This document shows, in pieces, positions 45,509-56,087 of a stretch of 64,000 nt of DNA (position 1 is the first letter of the stretch; each line of letters opens with the position of its first letter). This DNA comes from Pratylenchus scribneri (taxonomy: Eukaryota; Nematoda; Chromadorea; Rhabditida; Pratylenchidae), in contig JAQSEB010000087.1 in NCBI GenBank assembly GCA_030063045.1, positions 434,001 through 498,000 of the forward strand, written 5' to 3'. The position numbers and the translations under genes are program-made. The notes beneath the pieces were generated by a model. The model was not told where the DNA came from. It did not search any database and saw only the letters and a program-made list of their open reading frames with translations.

Positions 45509-46539
45509 GAGAAATTAAATCATATCCATGCTCTACGAATACGAATGGATGCGAATCGATGAATGAATGGATCACACACACTCTTGATTTAAAAATTTTT
45601 CTTTCAATTGGTTTTTAATTTTTTTTTCTTTTACTTCGGTTATCTAATTTTATAATGTCTCATTTCGGATTCGATAAAAATTAGCAAGTTGCAAATGTTT
45701 TACCCTCCAGCAGCTATACTTTTAATAGCTCTATGACTTGTATTTTACCCAATTCTCCAAGGACAAAGGAGTCTTTATTTAAATGTGCTGAACATTTTTC
45801 GGTTTCCTATTCTATAGCTTACAAATAATTATGTGAATCAAAAACCGGTTCCTGGTTTAATAGAAGTTAAATATTTGTTTTCCTGCAAAAAAGTAGTTTT
45901 TATTCTGAAAAATAGTAATTATTAATTAATTGAAAATGGGAGTTTCAAGAATGGGGTCAGATCTGAAAACATTTGTATAATTCATATTTTCTTTTACCCT
46001 TTTTTATATTTCAATATAAATTGCTGTTAACAAAATTGGGAAGGAACAAGGAATTATTGAGAAATCACTTTGTTTCATTTTGTGAATAATTATTTTTAAA
46101 ATAATATATAAATACAAAATCATTAACCAAATTTTTCGACTTTAGCAATTTGTCAATTTCCTTTTTTAGTTGTTCGTTTTTCCTCTTTTTCCTGAATTAA
46201 TTCAGAACTTTTGACCAAATTATTCGATTAATTTATAGCATTTTTTGTTCTCAATAGCAAATCGGCAACATCCCTTCTTAATTGTGCATCGGCGACTCTA
46301 GAAACCAAACTATTGCTCATCAGTAAAGCCTGCAAAATCAAAAAAGAATACTATAGATTAAATTATAATCATTCATTCTTCGAAAACACTGGCGCCTACT
46401 AATAAACGAATTTTTTGGGCCAAAATTAAAAATAACTAGAATAAAATAAAAATTACAAAATTTGCATCAAAAAATAGACAATTGTAAATAATAAATTGAA
46501 AACGAATGCTGGCTATTTTGCCCCCCAATTCAATTTAAA
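45509..46539. other. 3' flank of the pseudogene and diverged unit DNA
   Basis: 45509-45690 and 46310-46520 match the corresponding parts of the intact 2.72-kb units (AGTAAAGCCTGCAAAATC, ATCATTCATTCTTCG), while 45690-46310 does not. The small antisense secreted-peptide ORF of the other units is absent. No gene seen. Confidence 0.5.
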
Positions 46540-46800
46540 ATTTTCAATTGCGATCACACGATCGCCCGTGAATTCTATATTAGGATCACCCGTAATTCTA
46601 TATTGCGATCACCCGTGAATTTGCGATCACCCATGATTCTAAATTGCGATCATCCGTGATTCTAAATTGCGATCACCCGTGAATTCTATATTGGGATCAC
46701 CCGTGATTCTAAATTGCGATCACCCGTGAATTCTATATTGCGATCACCCGTGAATTCTAAATTGCGATCACCCGTGAATTCTAAATTGCGATCACCCTTG
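46540..46800. repeat. GATCACCC minisatellite (unit 0)
   Basis: About ten degenerate copies of a 20-25-bp unit GCGATCACCCGTGAATTCTA. It is less regular than in later units (some AATTCTATATT, some ATTCTAAATT). A minus-strand frame reading GDRNLEFT repeatedly is only the repeat translated. Confidence 0.9.
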
Positions 46801-46810
46801 TGCCATATTT

Positions 46811-47933
46811 CATTCCCTTCCTCCTGCAATTTTGCCCTTTCGGATGGGAATTGCAAAAGTAAAATAGAATTTACAATTACAACCAATCAGCAAAAAAAAG
46901 GAGAGGTCAATTTTTCCATTTGATTTCATTTTTTTGTATGGGTGCTCAATTTAAATGTACGTTTGATTTACAAAATAATTGGGCTTTAAAAATGCATGGA
47001 TTTATCCATCCGTTTTAAATACAACAATAATTCAAAAATTAACCTAAACTCCAAAAATGAGCAAATTTGTGGCATTCTCCCTGTGATCGCATTTTTCTCC
47101 CTTTTCATTCTTTTAACAACACCAATAAATATAAAAGGATATTTTTCAATTACAAATTTAGCATGCTAAAATTAACCATTATGCTCGGCTTTGGGTTAAT
47201 TATATCCGGGTTTATTTTCACATTATATCTCTAAGCTCGTCTTTTACTCGAATTTTTTAAGCCGGGTTAATAGAAGGGAAAATGAAAGATTCCTTTGGTT
47301 AGCTTAAACCGGGTTAGCAGTCGTTAAAGCCATCTTTTTTTCTATTTCAATATTTTCAAAAATTTATTATAAGTTAAGGTTAAGGCTCAGCTCGAAGAGA
47401 GGAATCGAATGATGTATAATTCATATTTTATTTGCCACTAACAAAATTAACCTTTTCCTTAACCCTTCTCCGACCCTGAGTTTATAATCAATTTTAAATC
47501 GGATTCGGATTTAACGAGCATAAAAAATGTAAATAAACTCAGGTTAAAAGAAAAGCAATAAACCCGTTTTGAATTGACCTTTAACCCGAGTTAAATAAAC
47601 ACCAGTAGGGATTTTTAAAATAAACCCACCTTTGTAACTCAAATACGAGCATAATGATTTAATTTTTTAACAGGGTTAATAAAAATGATATTTACTAATT
47701 GGAAGTAGCCAAAATCCTCCATATATTTATCTTCATTTTCCATACATTTTTTCAAAAATTTTTGTTGGATTTTTTCTAGTTCTACAAAGATTAAAGAGAA
47801 GAATATAATCCAAGTAAATTAAAAAAGAGCTATTTCAAAAAAAATTTAAAATTTTTGTCGCGATTTAAATTAAATTTGTATAGTTTAATAAAATTCACAC
47901 ATTTTAGATTGCAATTCTAATTTTCGAATTATA
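46811..47933. other. Promoter-side DNA of secreted-protein copy 1
   Basis: 46811-47000 and 47640-47930 match the upstream DNA of copies 2-4. In between, 47100-47600 differs, including a decayed MITE core at about 47390-47430 (GCTCGAAGAGAGGAATCGAA) and GGGTTAA words. The CCCCG-rich patch of the other units is absent. Confidence 0.5.
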
Positions 47934-48452
47934 ATGAACAATATGATATTTTTCATAACCATTTTGATCATCTTTATGACATACTTGGATCCAACGAACG
48001 CTGGTGGTTGCTTAGGCGGTGGCGGTGGCCGTCGCCGTGGCGGTGGCAGGGGTGGTGGTCACCATGAACATAAAGTATGGTATGGAGAAACTTTCAAAGA
48101 TAAAAGACGACATGGACGTTTAATAAATAACCCATCGTCGAGCGAAATTGTGTTGATTGAACCTCCAAAGGGCCATAAAGTTTTGGTAATTGACGATGAT
48201 GAACAAGATTATATGAATGATGGGAAAATGCCATCTCCAGATGGTATGCAAAAGGCAAAAAATCGACTTTGGAAAAAATCAAGATTAAGAAGAAAAATGG
48301 TAAAACAATCGAGAAAGACAACCAAAAATGAAAGTGGAAATGGACGAAAATCTAGAAAGACAACCATGAATGGAAATAGACGAAACACAACCAAGAATGT
48401 AAGTGGAAAAAAGGCTGTAAATTCAACAAATGCTGACGACAAGAAAGAATGA
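47934..48452 (+). CDS. Secreted Gly/Arg-rich protein with basic tail, copy 1 (His type)
   Basis: A single exon of 172 residues. Residues 1-23 are a strong signal peptide (MNNMIFFITILIIFM, cleavage after TNA). Residues 24-45 are Gly/Arg-rich (GGCLGGGGGRRRGGGRGGG). 43-87 is the type-specific part (HHEHKVWYGETFKDKRRHG, IVLIEPPKGHKVLVI). 87-97 is acidic (DDDEQDYMNDG). 105-172 is very basic (KKSRLRRKMVKQSRKTTKN, GRKSRKTT, KKAVNSTN) with bipartite nuclear-signal-like clusters. No membrane segment and only one mature Cys. No family recognised. Signal peptide, small size, nuclear-signal-like tail and tandem amplification fit a parasite effector; this is inference. First intact gene of a four-copy array with a 2,717-bp period. 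Confidence 0.8.
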   Translation: MNNMIFFITILIIFMTYLDPTNAGGCLGGGGGRRRGGGRGGGHHEHKVWYGETFKDKRRHGRLINNPSSSEIVLIEPPKGHKVLVIDDDEQDYMNDGKMPSPDGMQKAKNRLWKKSRLRRKMVKQSRKTTKNESGNGRKSRKTTMNGNRRNTTKNVSGKKAVNSTNADDKKE

Positions 48453-49042
48453 GAGGGGTAGCAAAGAAATTACATCCGTTCCATGCTCTACGGATTCGAA
48501 TGGATGCGAATCGATGAATGAATGGATCACCCGCTCTCTTGATTATAAATTTTCCTTTCTAATTTTTGATGTTTTATTTTTTCCTTTTTCTTCGGTATTA
48601 TCTAATTTTATAATGTCTCACTTTGGATTCGATATAAATTACAATGTTGAAATGTTTTGAAAATTTTCAACAATACTATTAAAAACTCCATTACTTATTC
48701 CCCAATTCTCCAAAGAGTCTTTGTCTGATCAGTGTATCGAGCCTTTTTCGGTTCCGATTCCTCCAGCTTATAATAATTGCTGAATATTTAATTCTCTCAA
48801 AATCTATTACATATTTTTTATATTGAAAAAGGATTTAATCAGAAAATTCGCAACGAATTGGATAACGATTGATGGAGAAAAGAGAATCGATGGAATTGTA
48901 GGTTGTGCCAAGAGTGGATTGAATAAATTTTTGTTCGGTGGATTTTTTTTCCTGTTGATCAATCGTGAAGGTAAAAAAAAGGAAATTTGGAAAATTTTGT
49001 TTATCACATTACCTCCTCTGAAATAATTATAATGATAATTAG

Positions 49043-49204
49043 TTATTGATTCTTGCTTAAATTCATTTGAAGAATTTTGTTCCAAAAATTCGTCCAATTT
49101 TCTTTTGACTTTTTTCCCTTGCGATGGCCTGCATCATTTTCTCCAGCATAAATTATTTCAATAATTTTTGTAAAATTTAAAAATATTAAAAGAATTTTTA
49201 TCAT
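49043..49204 (-). CDS. Small secreted peptide, copy 1
   Basis: A 53-codon minus-strand ORF. It starts MIKILLIFLNFTKIIEIIYA, a plausible signal peptide, followed by a basic/aromatic mature peptide (GENDAGHRKGKKSKENWTNF to LSKNQ). Length and reading frame are the same in three units, with one visible change (Leu to Phe) in the third. A spliced alternative (donor in AAAAAAGTC, acceptor TTATTTCAG) would lengthen it but is disrupted by indels in unit 3. Expression unproven. Confidence 0.4.
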   Translation of the reverse strand: MIKILLIFLNFTKIIEIIYAGENDAGHRKGKKSKENWTNFWNKILQMNLSKNQ

Positions 49205-49634
49205 ATTAGCAAATTTAGTTAAAGTAATATTATAAATTATTTAATGAATTTTCTTTGATTTGAAGATGATTTGGAATAATTTGTGGCACTCAATTTTGTT
49301 GTCATTCTTTTTTGGGTTTTTCTTTTTCTTCCTACTTTTCAATTTCAATTTTATTCATTTGCTTTACTCCGAAGGATATTTTTTTGACAAAACTATTAAC
49401 TCGCTCAGTAAAGCCTGCAAAATCAAAAAATAATACTTTAAAATATATAGATTAAATTATAATCATTCATTATTCGAACACTGGCGCCTAATGAATTCTT
49501 AGGGTCAAAATTAAAAATAACTATAATAAAATAAAAATTGCAAAATTAGAATCAAAAATGGGCACATGTAATCCATAAATCGAAAACGAATTCTGGCCAT
49601 TTTGCCCTCCAATTCAATTTAAAATTTTGAATTG

Positions 49635-49915
49635 CGATCACACGATCACCCGTGATTCTAAATTGCGATCACCCGTGATTCTAAATTGCGATCACCCATG
49701 ATTCTAAATTGCGATCACCCGTGATTCTAAATTGCGATCACCCATGATTCTAAATTGCGATCACCCGTGATTCTAAATTGCGATCACCCGTGATTCTAAA
49801 TTGCGATCACCCGTGATTCTAAATTGCGATCACCCATGATTCTAAATTGCGATCACCCGTGATTCTAAATTGCGATCACCCGTGATTCTAAATTGCGATC
49901 ATCCGTGTGCCTTAT
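49635..49915. repeat. 23-bp GATCACCC minisatellite (unit 1)
   Basis: About twelve copies of GCGATCACCCGTGATTCTAA plus ATT (period 23), some with CCATG for CCGTG. It lies about 0.75 kb upstream of secreted-protein copy 2. Confidence 0.95.
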
Positions 49916-50217
49916 TTCATTTCTTCCTTCTATAATTTTGCCCTTTCCAATGCGAATTGCAAAATAAAATAAAATTACAATTACAACCAATCAGCAAAAA
50001 AAAGGAGAGGTCAATTTTTCCATTTGATTCCATTTTTTTTGTATGGGTGCTCAATTTAAATGTACGTTTGATTTACAAATAATTGGGCTTTAAAAATGGA
50101 TGGATTTATCGAATGTCCACTAACAAAAGTTAACCTTTTCCTTAACCCTGCTCCGACCCTGAGTTTATAATCAATTTTAAATCGGATTCGGATTTAACGA
50201 GCATAAAAATGTAAAAA

Positions 50218-50338
50218 TCCCCGAAATTTCGGGGTCCCCGCCCCCGTCCCCGGGATTTTTTGCCCCGTCCCCGAAGTTTTCCTCCCCGCAATTCCCCTTC
50301 CCCGAAAATCGTTCCCCGGGCTCCGGGGTGCAACCCTA
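50218..50338. repeat. CCCCG-rich palindromic patch (unit 1)
   Basis: CCCCGAAATTTCGGGG, then iterated CCCCGTCCCCG and CCCCGCAATTCCCC, ending CCGGGGTGCAACCCTA. The GTGCAACCCTA end looks like a hAT-type terminus in reverse. Recurs at 52935-53055 and 55655-55775 but not upstream of copy 1. Confidence 0.8.
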
Positions 50339-50650
50339 TTTTAAAATAAACCCACCTTTGTAACTCAAATACGAGCATCTTGATTTAATTTTTTAATAGG
50401 GTTAATAAAAATGATATTTACTAATTGGAAGTAGCCAAAATCCTCCATATATTTATCTTGATTTTCCAAACAAATTTTTGCTGGATTTTTTCTAGTTCTA
50501 CAAAGATTAAAGAGAAGAATATAATCCAAGTAAATTAAATAAGAGCTATTTCAAAAAAAAAAAGTTTAATTTTTGTCGCGATTTGAATTAATTTGTATAG
50601 TTTAATAAAATTCACACATTTTAGATTGCAATTCTAATTTTCGAATTATA

Positions 50651-51169
50651 ATGAACAATATGATATTTTTCATAACCATTTTGATCATCTTTATGACATT
50701 CTTGGATCCAACGAACGCTGGTGGTTGCTTAGGCGGTGGCGGTGGCCGTCGCCGTGGCGGTGGCAGGGGTGGTGGTCACCATGAACATAAAGTATGGTAT
50801 GGAGAAACTTTCAAAGATAAAAGACGACATGGACGTTTAATAAATAACCCATCGTCGAGCGAAATTGTGTTGATTGAACCTCCAAAGGGCCATAAAGTTT
50901 TGGTAATTGACGATGATGAACAAGATTATATGAATGATGGGAAAATGCCATCTCCAGATGGTATGCAAAAGGCAAAAAATCGACTTTGGAAAAAATCAAG
51001 ATTAAGAAGAAAAATGGTAAAACAATCGAGAAAGACAACCAAAAATGAAAGTGGAAATGGACGAAAATCTAGAAAGACAACCATGAATGGAAATAGACGA
51101 AACACAACCAAGAATGTAAGTGGAAAAAAGGCTGTAAATTCAACAAATGCTGACGACAAGAAAGAATGA
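50651..51169 (+). CDS. Secreted Gly/Arg-rich protein with basic tail, copy 2 (His type)
   Basis: 172 residues, identical to copy 1 except Phe for Tyr at residue 17 in the signal peptide (MTFLDP versus MTYLDP). Domain order is the same: signal peptide 1-23, Gly/Arg stretch, HHEHKVWYGETF segment, acidic IDDDEQD, basic tail. The surrounding 2.7 kb is also nearly identical to unit 1, pointing to very recent duplication, ongoing homogenisation, or in part an assembly duplicate. 23-bp repeats and a CCCCG-rich patch lie upstream. Same inferred role as copy 1. Confidence 0.8.
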   Translation: MNNMIFFITILIIFMTFLDPTNAGGCLGGGGGRRRGGGRGGGHHEHKVWYGETFKDKRRHGRLINNPSSSEIVLIEPPKGHKVLVIDDDEQDYMNDGKMPSPDGMQKAKNRLWKKSRLRRKMVKQSRKTTKNESGNGRKSRKTTMNGNRRNTTKNVSGKKAVNSTNADDKKE

Positions 51170-51759
51170 GAGGGGTAGCAAAGAAATTACATCCGTTCCA
51201 TGCTCTACGGATTCGAATGGATGCGAATCGATGAATGAATGGATCACCCGCTCTCTTGATTATAAATTTTCCTTTCTAATTTTTGATGTTTTATTTTTTC
51301 CTTTTTCTTCGGTATTATCTAATTTTATAATGTCTCACTTTGGATTCGATATAAATTACAATGTTGAAATGTTTTGAAAATTTTCAACAATACTATTAAA
51401 AACTCCATTACTTATTCCCCAATTCTCCAAAGAGTCTTTGTCTGATCAGTGTATCGAGCCTTTTTCGGTTCCGATTCCTCCAGCTTATAATAATTGCTGA
51501 ATATTTAATTCTCTCAAAATCTATTACATATTTTTTATATTGAAAAAGGATTTAATCAGAAAATTCGCAACGAATTGGATAACGATTGATGGAGAAAAGA
51601 GAATCGATGGAATTGTAGGTTGTGCCAAGAGTGGATTGAATAAATTTTTGCTCGGTGGATTTTTTTTCCTGTTGATCAATCGTGAAGGTAAAAAAAAGGA
51701 AATTTGGAAAATTTTGTTTATCACATTACCTCCTCTGAAATAATTATAATGATAATTAG

Positions 51760-51921
51760 TTATTGATTCTTGCTTAAATTCATTTGAAGAATTTTGTTCC
51801 AAAAATTCGTCCAATTTTCTTTTGACTTTTTTCCCTTGCGATGGCCTGCATCATTTTCTCCAGCATAAATTATTTCAATAATTTTTGTAAAATTTAAAAA
51901 TATTAAAAGAATTTTTATCAT
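51760..51921 (-). CDS. Small secreted peptide, copy 2
   Basis: Identical 53-codon minus-strand ORF to that at 49043-49204, at exactly 2,717 bp distance, with the same signal-peptide-like start and NWTNFWNKILQM body. It lies about 0.6 kb downstream of secreted-protein copy 2, in opposite orientation. Confidence 0.4.
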   Translation of the reverse strand: MIKILLIFLNFTKIIEIIYAGENDAGHRKGKKSKENWTNFWNKILQMNLSKNQ

Positions 51922-52349
51922 ATTAGCAAATTTAGTTAAAGTAATATTATAAATTATTTAATGAATTTTCTTTGATTTGAGGATGATTTGGAATAATTTG
52001 TGGCACTCAATTTTGTTGTCATTCTTTTTTGGGTTTTTCTTTTTCTTCCTACTTTTCAATTTCAATTTTATTCATTTGCTTTACTCCGAAGGATATTTTT
52101 TTGACAAAACTATTAACTCGCTCAGTAAAGCCTGCAAAATCAAAAAATAATACTTTAAAATATATAGATTAAATTATAATCATTCATTATTCGAACACTG
52201 GCGCCTAATGAATTCTTAGGGTCAAAATTAAAAATAACTATAATAAAATAAAAATTGCAAAATTAGAATCAAAAATGGGCACATGTAATCCATAAATCGA
52301 AAACGAATTCTGGCCATTTTGCCCTCCAATTCAATTTAAAATTTTGAAT

Positions 52350-52632
52350 TGCGATCACACGATCACCCGTGATTCTAAATTGCGATCACCCGTGATTCTA
52401 AATTGCGATCACCCATGATTCTAAATTGCGATCACCCGTGATTCTAAATTGCGATCACCCATGATTCTAAATTGCGATCACCCGTGATTCTAAATTGCGA
52501 TCACCCGTGATTCTAAATTGCGATCACCCGTGATTCTAAATTGCGATCACCCATGATTCTAAATTGCGATCACCCGTGATTCTAAATTGCGATCACCCGT
52601 GATTCTAAATTGCGATCATCCGTGTGCCTTAT
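52350..52632. repeat. 23-bp GATCACCC minisatellite (unit 2)
   Basis: Same copy number and same order of CCGTG/CCATG variants as in unit 1, upstream of secreted-protein copy 3. Confidence 0.95.
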
Positions 52633-52934
52633 TTCATTTCTTCCTTCTATAATTTTGCCCTTTCCAATGCGAATTGCAAAATAAAATAAAATTACAATTA
52701 CAACCAATCAGCAAAAAAAAGGAGAGGTCAATTTTTCCATTTGATTCCATTTTTTTTGTATGGGTGCTCAATTTAAATGTACGTTTGATTTACAAATAAT
52801 TGGGCTTTAAAAATGGATGGATTTATCGAATGTCCACTAACAAAAGTTAACCTTTTCCTTAACCCTGCTCCGACCCTGAGTTTATAATCAATTTTAAATC
52901 GGATTCGGATTTAACGAGCATAAAAATGTAAAAA

Positions 52935-53055
52935 TCCCCGAAATTTCGGGGTCCCCGCCCCCGTCCCCGGGATTTTTTGCCCCGTCCCCGAAGTTTTCCT
53001 CCCCGCAATTCCCCTTCCCCGAAAATCGTTCCCCGGGCTCCGGGGTGCAACCCTA
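52935..53055. repeat. CCCCG-rich palindromic patch (unit 2)
   Basis: Sequence copy of the patch at 50218-50338, starting CCCCGAAATTTCGGGG and ending GTGCAACCCTA. Confidence 0.8.
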
Positions 53056-53367
53056 TTTTAAAATAAACCCACCTTTGTAACTCAAATACGAGCATCTTGA
53101 TTTAATTTTTTAATAGGGTTAATAAAAATGATATTTACTAATTGGAAGTAGCCAAAATCCTCCATATATTTATCTTGATTTTCCAAACAAATTTTTGCTG
53201 GATTTTTTCTAGTTCTACAAAGATTAAAGAGAAGAATATAATCCAAGTAAATTAAATAAGAGCTATTTCAAAAAAAAAAAGTTAAATTTTTGTCGCGATT
53301 TGAATTAATTTGTATAGTTTAATAAAATTCACACATTTTAGATTGCAATTCTAATTTTCGAATTATA

Positions 53368-53955
53368 ATGAACAATATGATATTTTTCATAACCATTTTG
53401 ATCATCTTTATGACATTCTTGGATCCAACGAACGCTGGTGGTTGCTTAGGCGGTGGCGGTGGCCATCGCCGTGGCGGTGGAGGGGGCGGTGGAGGTGGAG
53501 GTGGAGGTGGCCGTGGTAGAAATGAATTTTTTTTATTTCATGAAAGAATCGGTGAAAGATCACGTCCGGGTCGTTTAATAAGTAACCCAACGCCGAGCGA
53601 AACTGTGTTGATTGCACCTCCAAAGGGCCATAAAATTGTGGTAATTGACGATGAAGATAGAATGTTGGATGGCCAAAATCAGGATAACATTATCGATCAG
53701 AAACAAGATAATGATATGAATGATGGGAAAATGCCATCTCCAGATGGTATGCAAAAGGCAAAAAATCGACTTTGGAAAAAATCAAGATTAAGAAGAAAAA
53801 TGGTAAAACAATCGAGAAAGACAACCAAAAATGAAAGTGGAAATGGACGAAAATCTAGAAAGACAACCATGAATGGAAATAGACGAAACACAACCAAGAA
53901 TGTAAGTGGAAAAAAGGCTGTAAATTCAACAAATGCTGACGACAAGAAAGAATGA
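53368..53955 (+). CDS. Secreted Gly-rich protein with basic tail, copy 3 (Gly type)
   Basis: 195 residues. The signal peptide (1-23) and the last roughly 75 residues (MNDGKMPSPDGMQKAKN to DDKKE) match copies 1 and 2, but the middle is a different version. A longer poly-Gly run (residues 36-48) is followed by RNEFFLFHERIGERSRPGR, NPTPSETVLIAPPKGHKIVV, and an extended acidic/Gln segment (DDEDRMLDGQNQDNIIDQKQ). Upstream and downstream flanks match the other units. So the array mixes two alleles of the mature N-terminal half on one constant signal peptide and basic tail, as expected from gene conversion or diversifying selection. Same inferred effector-like role. Confidence 0.8.
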   Translation: MNNMIFFITILIIFMTFLDPTNAGGCLGGGGGHRRGGGGGGGGGGGGGRGRNEFFLFHERIGERSRPGRLISNPTPSETVLIAPPKGHKIVVIDDEDRMLDGQNQDNIIDQKQDNDMNDGKMPSPDGMQKAKNRLWKKSRLRRKMVKQSRKTTKNESGNGRKSRKTTMNGNRRNTTKNVSGKKAVNSTNADDKKE

Positions 53956-54542
53956 GAGGGGTAGCAAAGAAATTACATCCGTTCCATGCTCTACGGATTT
54001 GAATGGATGGATCGAAGAATGAATGGATCACCCACTCTCTTGATTATAAATTTTCCTTTCTAATTTTTGATGTTTAATTTTTTCATTTGCTTCGGTATTA
54101 TCTAATTTTATAATGTCTCACTTTGAATTCGATATAAATTACAATGTTGAAATGTTTTGAAAATTTTCAACAATACTATTAAAAACTCCATTACTTATTC
54201 CCCAATTCTCCAAAGAGTCTTTGTCTGATCAATGTATCGAGCCTTTTTCGGTTCCGATTCCTCTAGCTTATAATAATTGCTGAATATTTAATTCTCTCAA
54301 AATCTATTACATATTTTTTATATTGAAAAAGGATTTAACCAGAAAATTCGCAACGAATTGGATAAACGATTGATGGAGAAAAGAGAATCGATGGAATTGT
54401 AGGTTGTGCCAAGAGTGGATTGAATAAATTTTTGCTCGGTGGATTTTTTTTCCTGTTGATCAATCGTGAAGGTAAAAAAAGGAAATTTGGAAAATTTTGT
54501 TTATCCCATTACCTCCTCTGAAATAATTATGATGATAATTAG

Positions 54543-54704
54543 TTATTGATTCTTGCTTAAATTCATTTGAAGAATTTTGTTCCAAAAATTCGTCCAATTT
54601 TCTTTTGACTTTTTTCCCTTGCGATGGCCTGCATCATTTTCTCCAGCATAAATTATTTCAATAATTTTTGTAAAATTAAAAAATATTAAAAGAATTTTTA
54701 TCAT
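54543..54704 (-). CDS. Small secreted peptide, copy 3
   Basis: Third copy of the 53-codon ORF, full length, with one visible substitution in the signal-peptide core (Leu to Phe from TTA to TTT). Neighbouring frames have picked up indels here (an extra A near 54365, shorter A-runs), while this frame stays open. That is weak support for constraint. No counterpart lies after copy 4. Confidence 0.4.
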   Translation of the reverse strand: MIKILLIFFNFTKIIEIIYAGENDAGHRKGKKSKENWTNFWNKILQMNLSKNQ

Positions 54705-55139
54705 ATTAGCAAATTTAGTTAAAGTAATATTATAAATTATTTAATGAATTTTCTTTGATTTGAGGATGATTTGGAATAATTTGTGGCACTCAATTTTGTT
54801 GTCATTCTTTTTTGGGTTTTTCTTTTTCTTCCTTCTTTTCAATTTCAATTTTATTCATTTGCTTTACTCCGAAGGATATTTTTTGACAAAACTATTAACT
54901 CGCTCAGTAAAGCCTGCAAAATCAAAAAATAATACTTTAAAATATATAGATTAAATTATAATCATTCATTCTTCGAAAACTCTGGCGCCTACTAATAAAT
55001 GAATTCTTAGGGCCAAAATTAAAAATAACTATAATAAAATAAAAAATGCAAAATTAGAATCAAAAATGGGCACATGTAATCCATAAATCGAAAACGAATT
55101 CTGGCCATTTTGCCCTCCAATTCAATTTAAAATTTTGAA

Positions 55140-55355
55140 TTGCGATCACATGATCACCCGTGATTCTAAATTGCGATCACCCGTGATTCTAAATTGCGAT
55201 CACCCATGATTCTAAATTGCGATCACCCATGATTCTAAATTGCGATCACCCGTGATTCTAAATTGCGATCACCCATGATTCTAAATTGCGATCACCCGTG
55301 ATTCTAAATTGCGATCACCCGTGATTCTAAATTGCGATCATCCGTGTGCCTTATT
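55140..55355. repeat. 23-bp GATCACCC minisatellite (unit 3)
   Basis: About nine copies, shorter than in units 1 and 2, upstream of secreted-protein copy 4. Confidence 0.95.
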
Positions 55356-55654
55356 TCATTTCTTCCTTCTATAATTTTGCCCTTTCGGATGCGAATTGCA
55401 AAATAAAATAAAATTACAATTACAACCAATCAGCAAAAAAAAGGAGAGGTCAATTTTTCCATTTGATTCCATTTTTTTGTATTGGTGCTCAATTTAAATG
55501 TACGTTTGATTTACAAATAATTGGGCTTTAAAAATGGATGGATTTATCGAATGTCCACTAACAAAAGTTAACCTTTTCCTTAACCCTGCTCCGACCCTGA
55601 GTTTATAATCAATTTTAAATCGGATTCGGATTTAACGAGCATAAAAATGTAAAA

Positions 55655-55775
55655 ATCCCCGAAATTTCGGGGTCCCCGCCCCCGTCCCCGGGATTTTTTG
55701 CCCCGTCCCCGAAATTTTCCTCCCCGCAATTCCCCTTCCCCGAAAATCGTTCCCCGGGCTCCGGGGTGCAACCTT
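55655..55775. repeat. CCCCG-rich palindromic patch (unit 3)
   Basis: Same patch as at 50218 and 52935, with small changes (CCCCGAAATTTTCC, GTGCAACCTTA). Confidence 0.8.
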
Positions 55776-56087
55776 ATTTTAAAATAAACCCATCTTTGTA
55801 ACTCAAATACGAGCATCATGATTTAATTTTTTAATAGGGTTAATAAAAATGATATTTACTAATTGGAAGTAGCCAAAATCCTCCATATATTTATCTTGAT
55901 TTTCCAAACAAATTTTTGCTGGATTTTTTCTAGTTCTACAAAGATTAAAGAGAAGAATATAATCCAAGTAAATTAAATAAGAGCTATTTCAAAAAAAAAA
56001 GTTTAATTTTTGTCGCGATTTGAATTAATTTGTATAGTTTAATAAAATTCACACATTTTAGATTGCAATTCTAATTTTCGAATTATA

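Noticed and set aside
46686..46923. ORFs reading GDRNLEFT or RSPVNSKL repeatedly
   Set aside because: Both are the GATCACCC minisatellite translated on the two strands, without signal, start context or conservation in other units.
48094..48442. Minus-strand ORFs opposite the secreted-protein genes
   Set aside because: They are antisense shadows of the basic/acidic coding sequence, present only where that sequence is present.
48823..49026. Plus-strand ORF KKDLIRKFATNWITIDGEKR repeated in units 1 and 2
   Set aside because: It lacks splice signals or a signal peptide, and the frame is disrupted by indels in unit 3.
49635..49915. CRISPR-like array from regular 23-bp repeats
   Set aside because: Repeats are directly adjacent with no unique spacers, and the genome is eukaryotic; it is a minisatellite.
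54760..54954. Hydrophobic ORF MIWNNLWHSILLSFFF in the array units
   Set aside because: Its tail differs between units through a one-base indel, and the body is low-complexity Phe/Leu from T-rich DNA.
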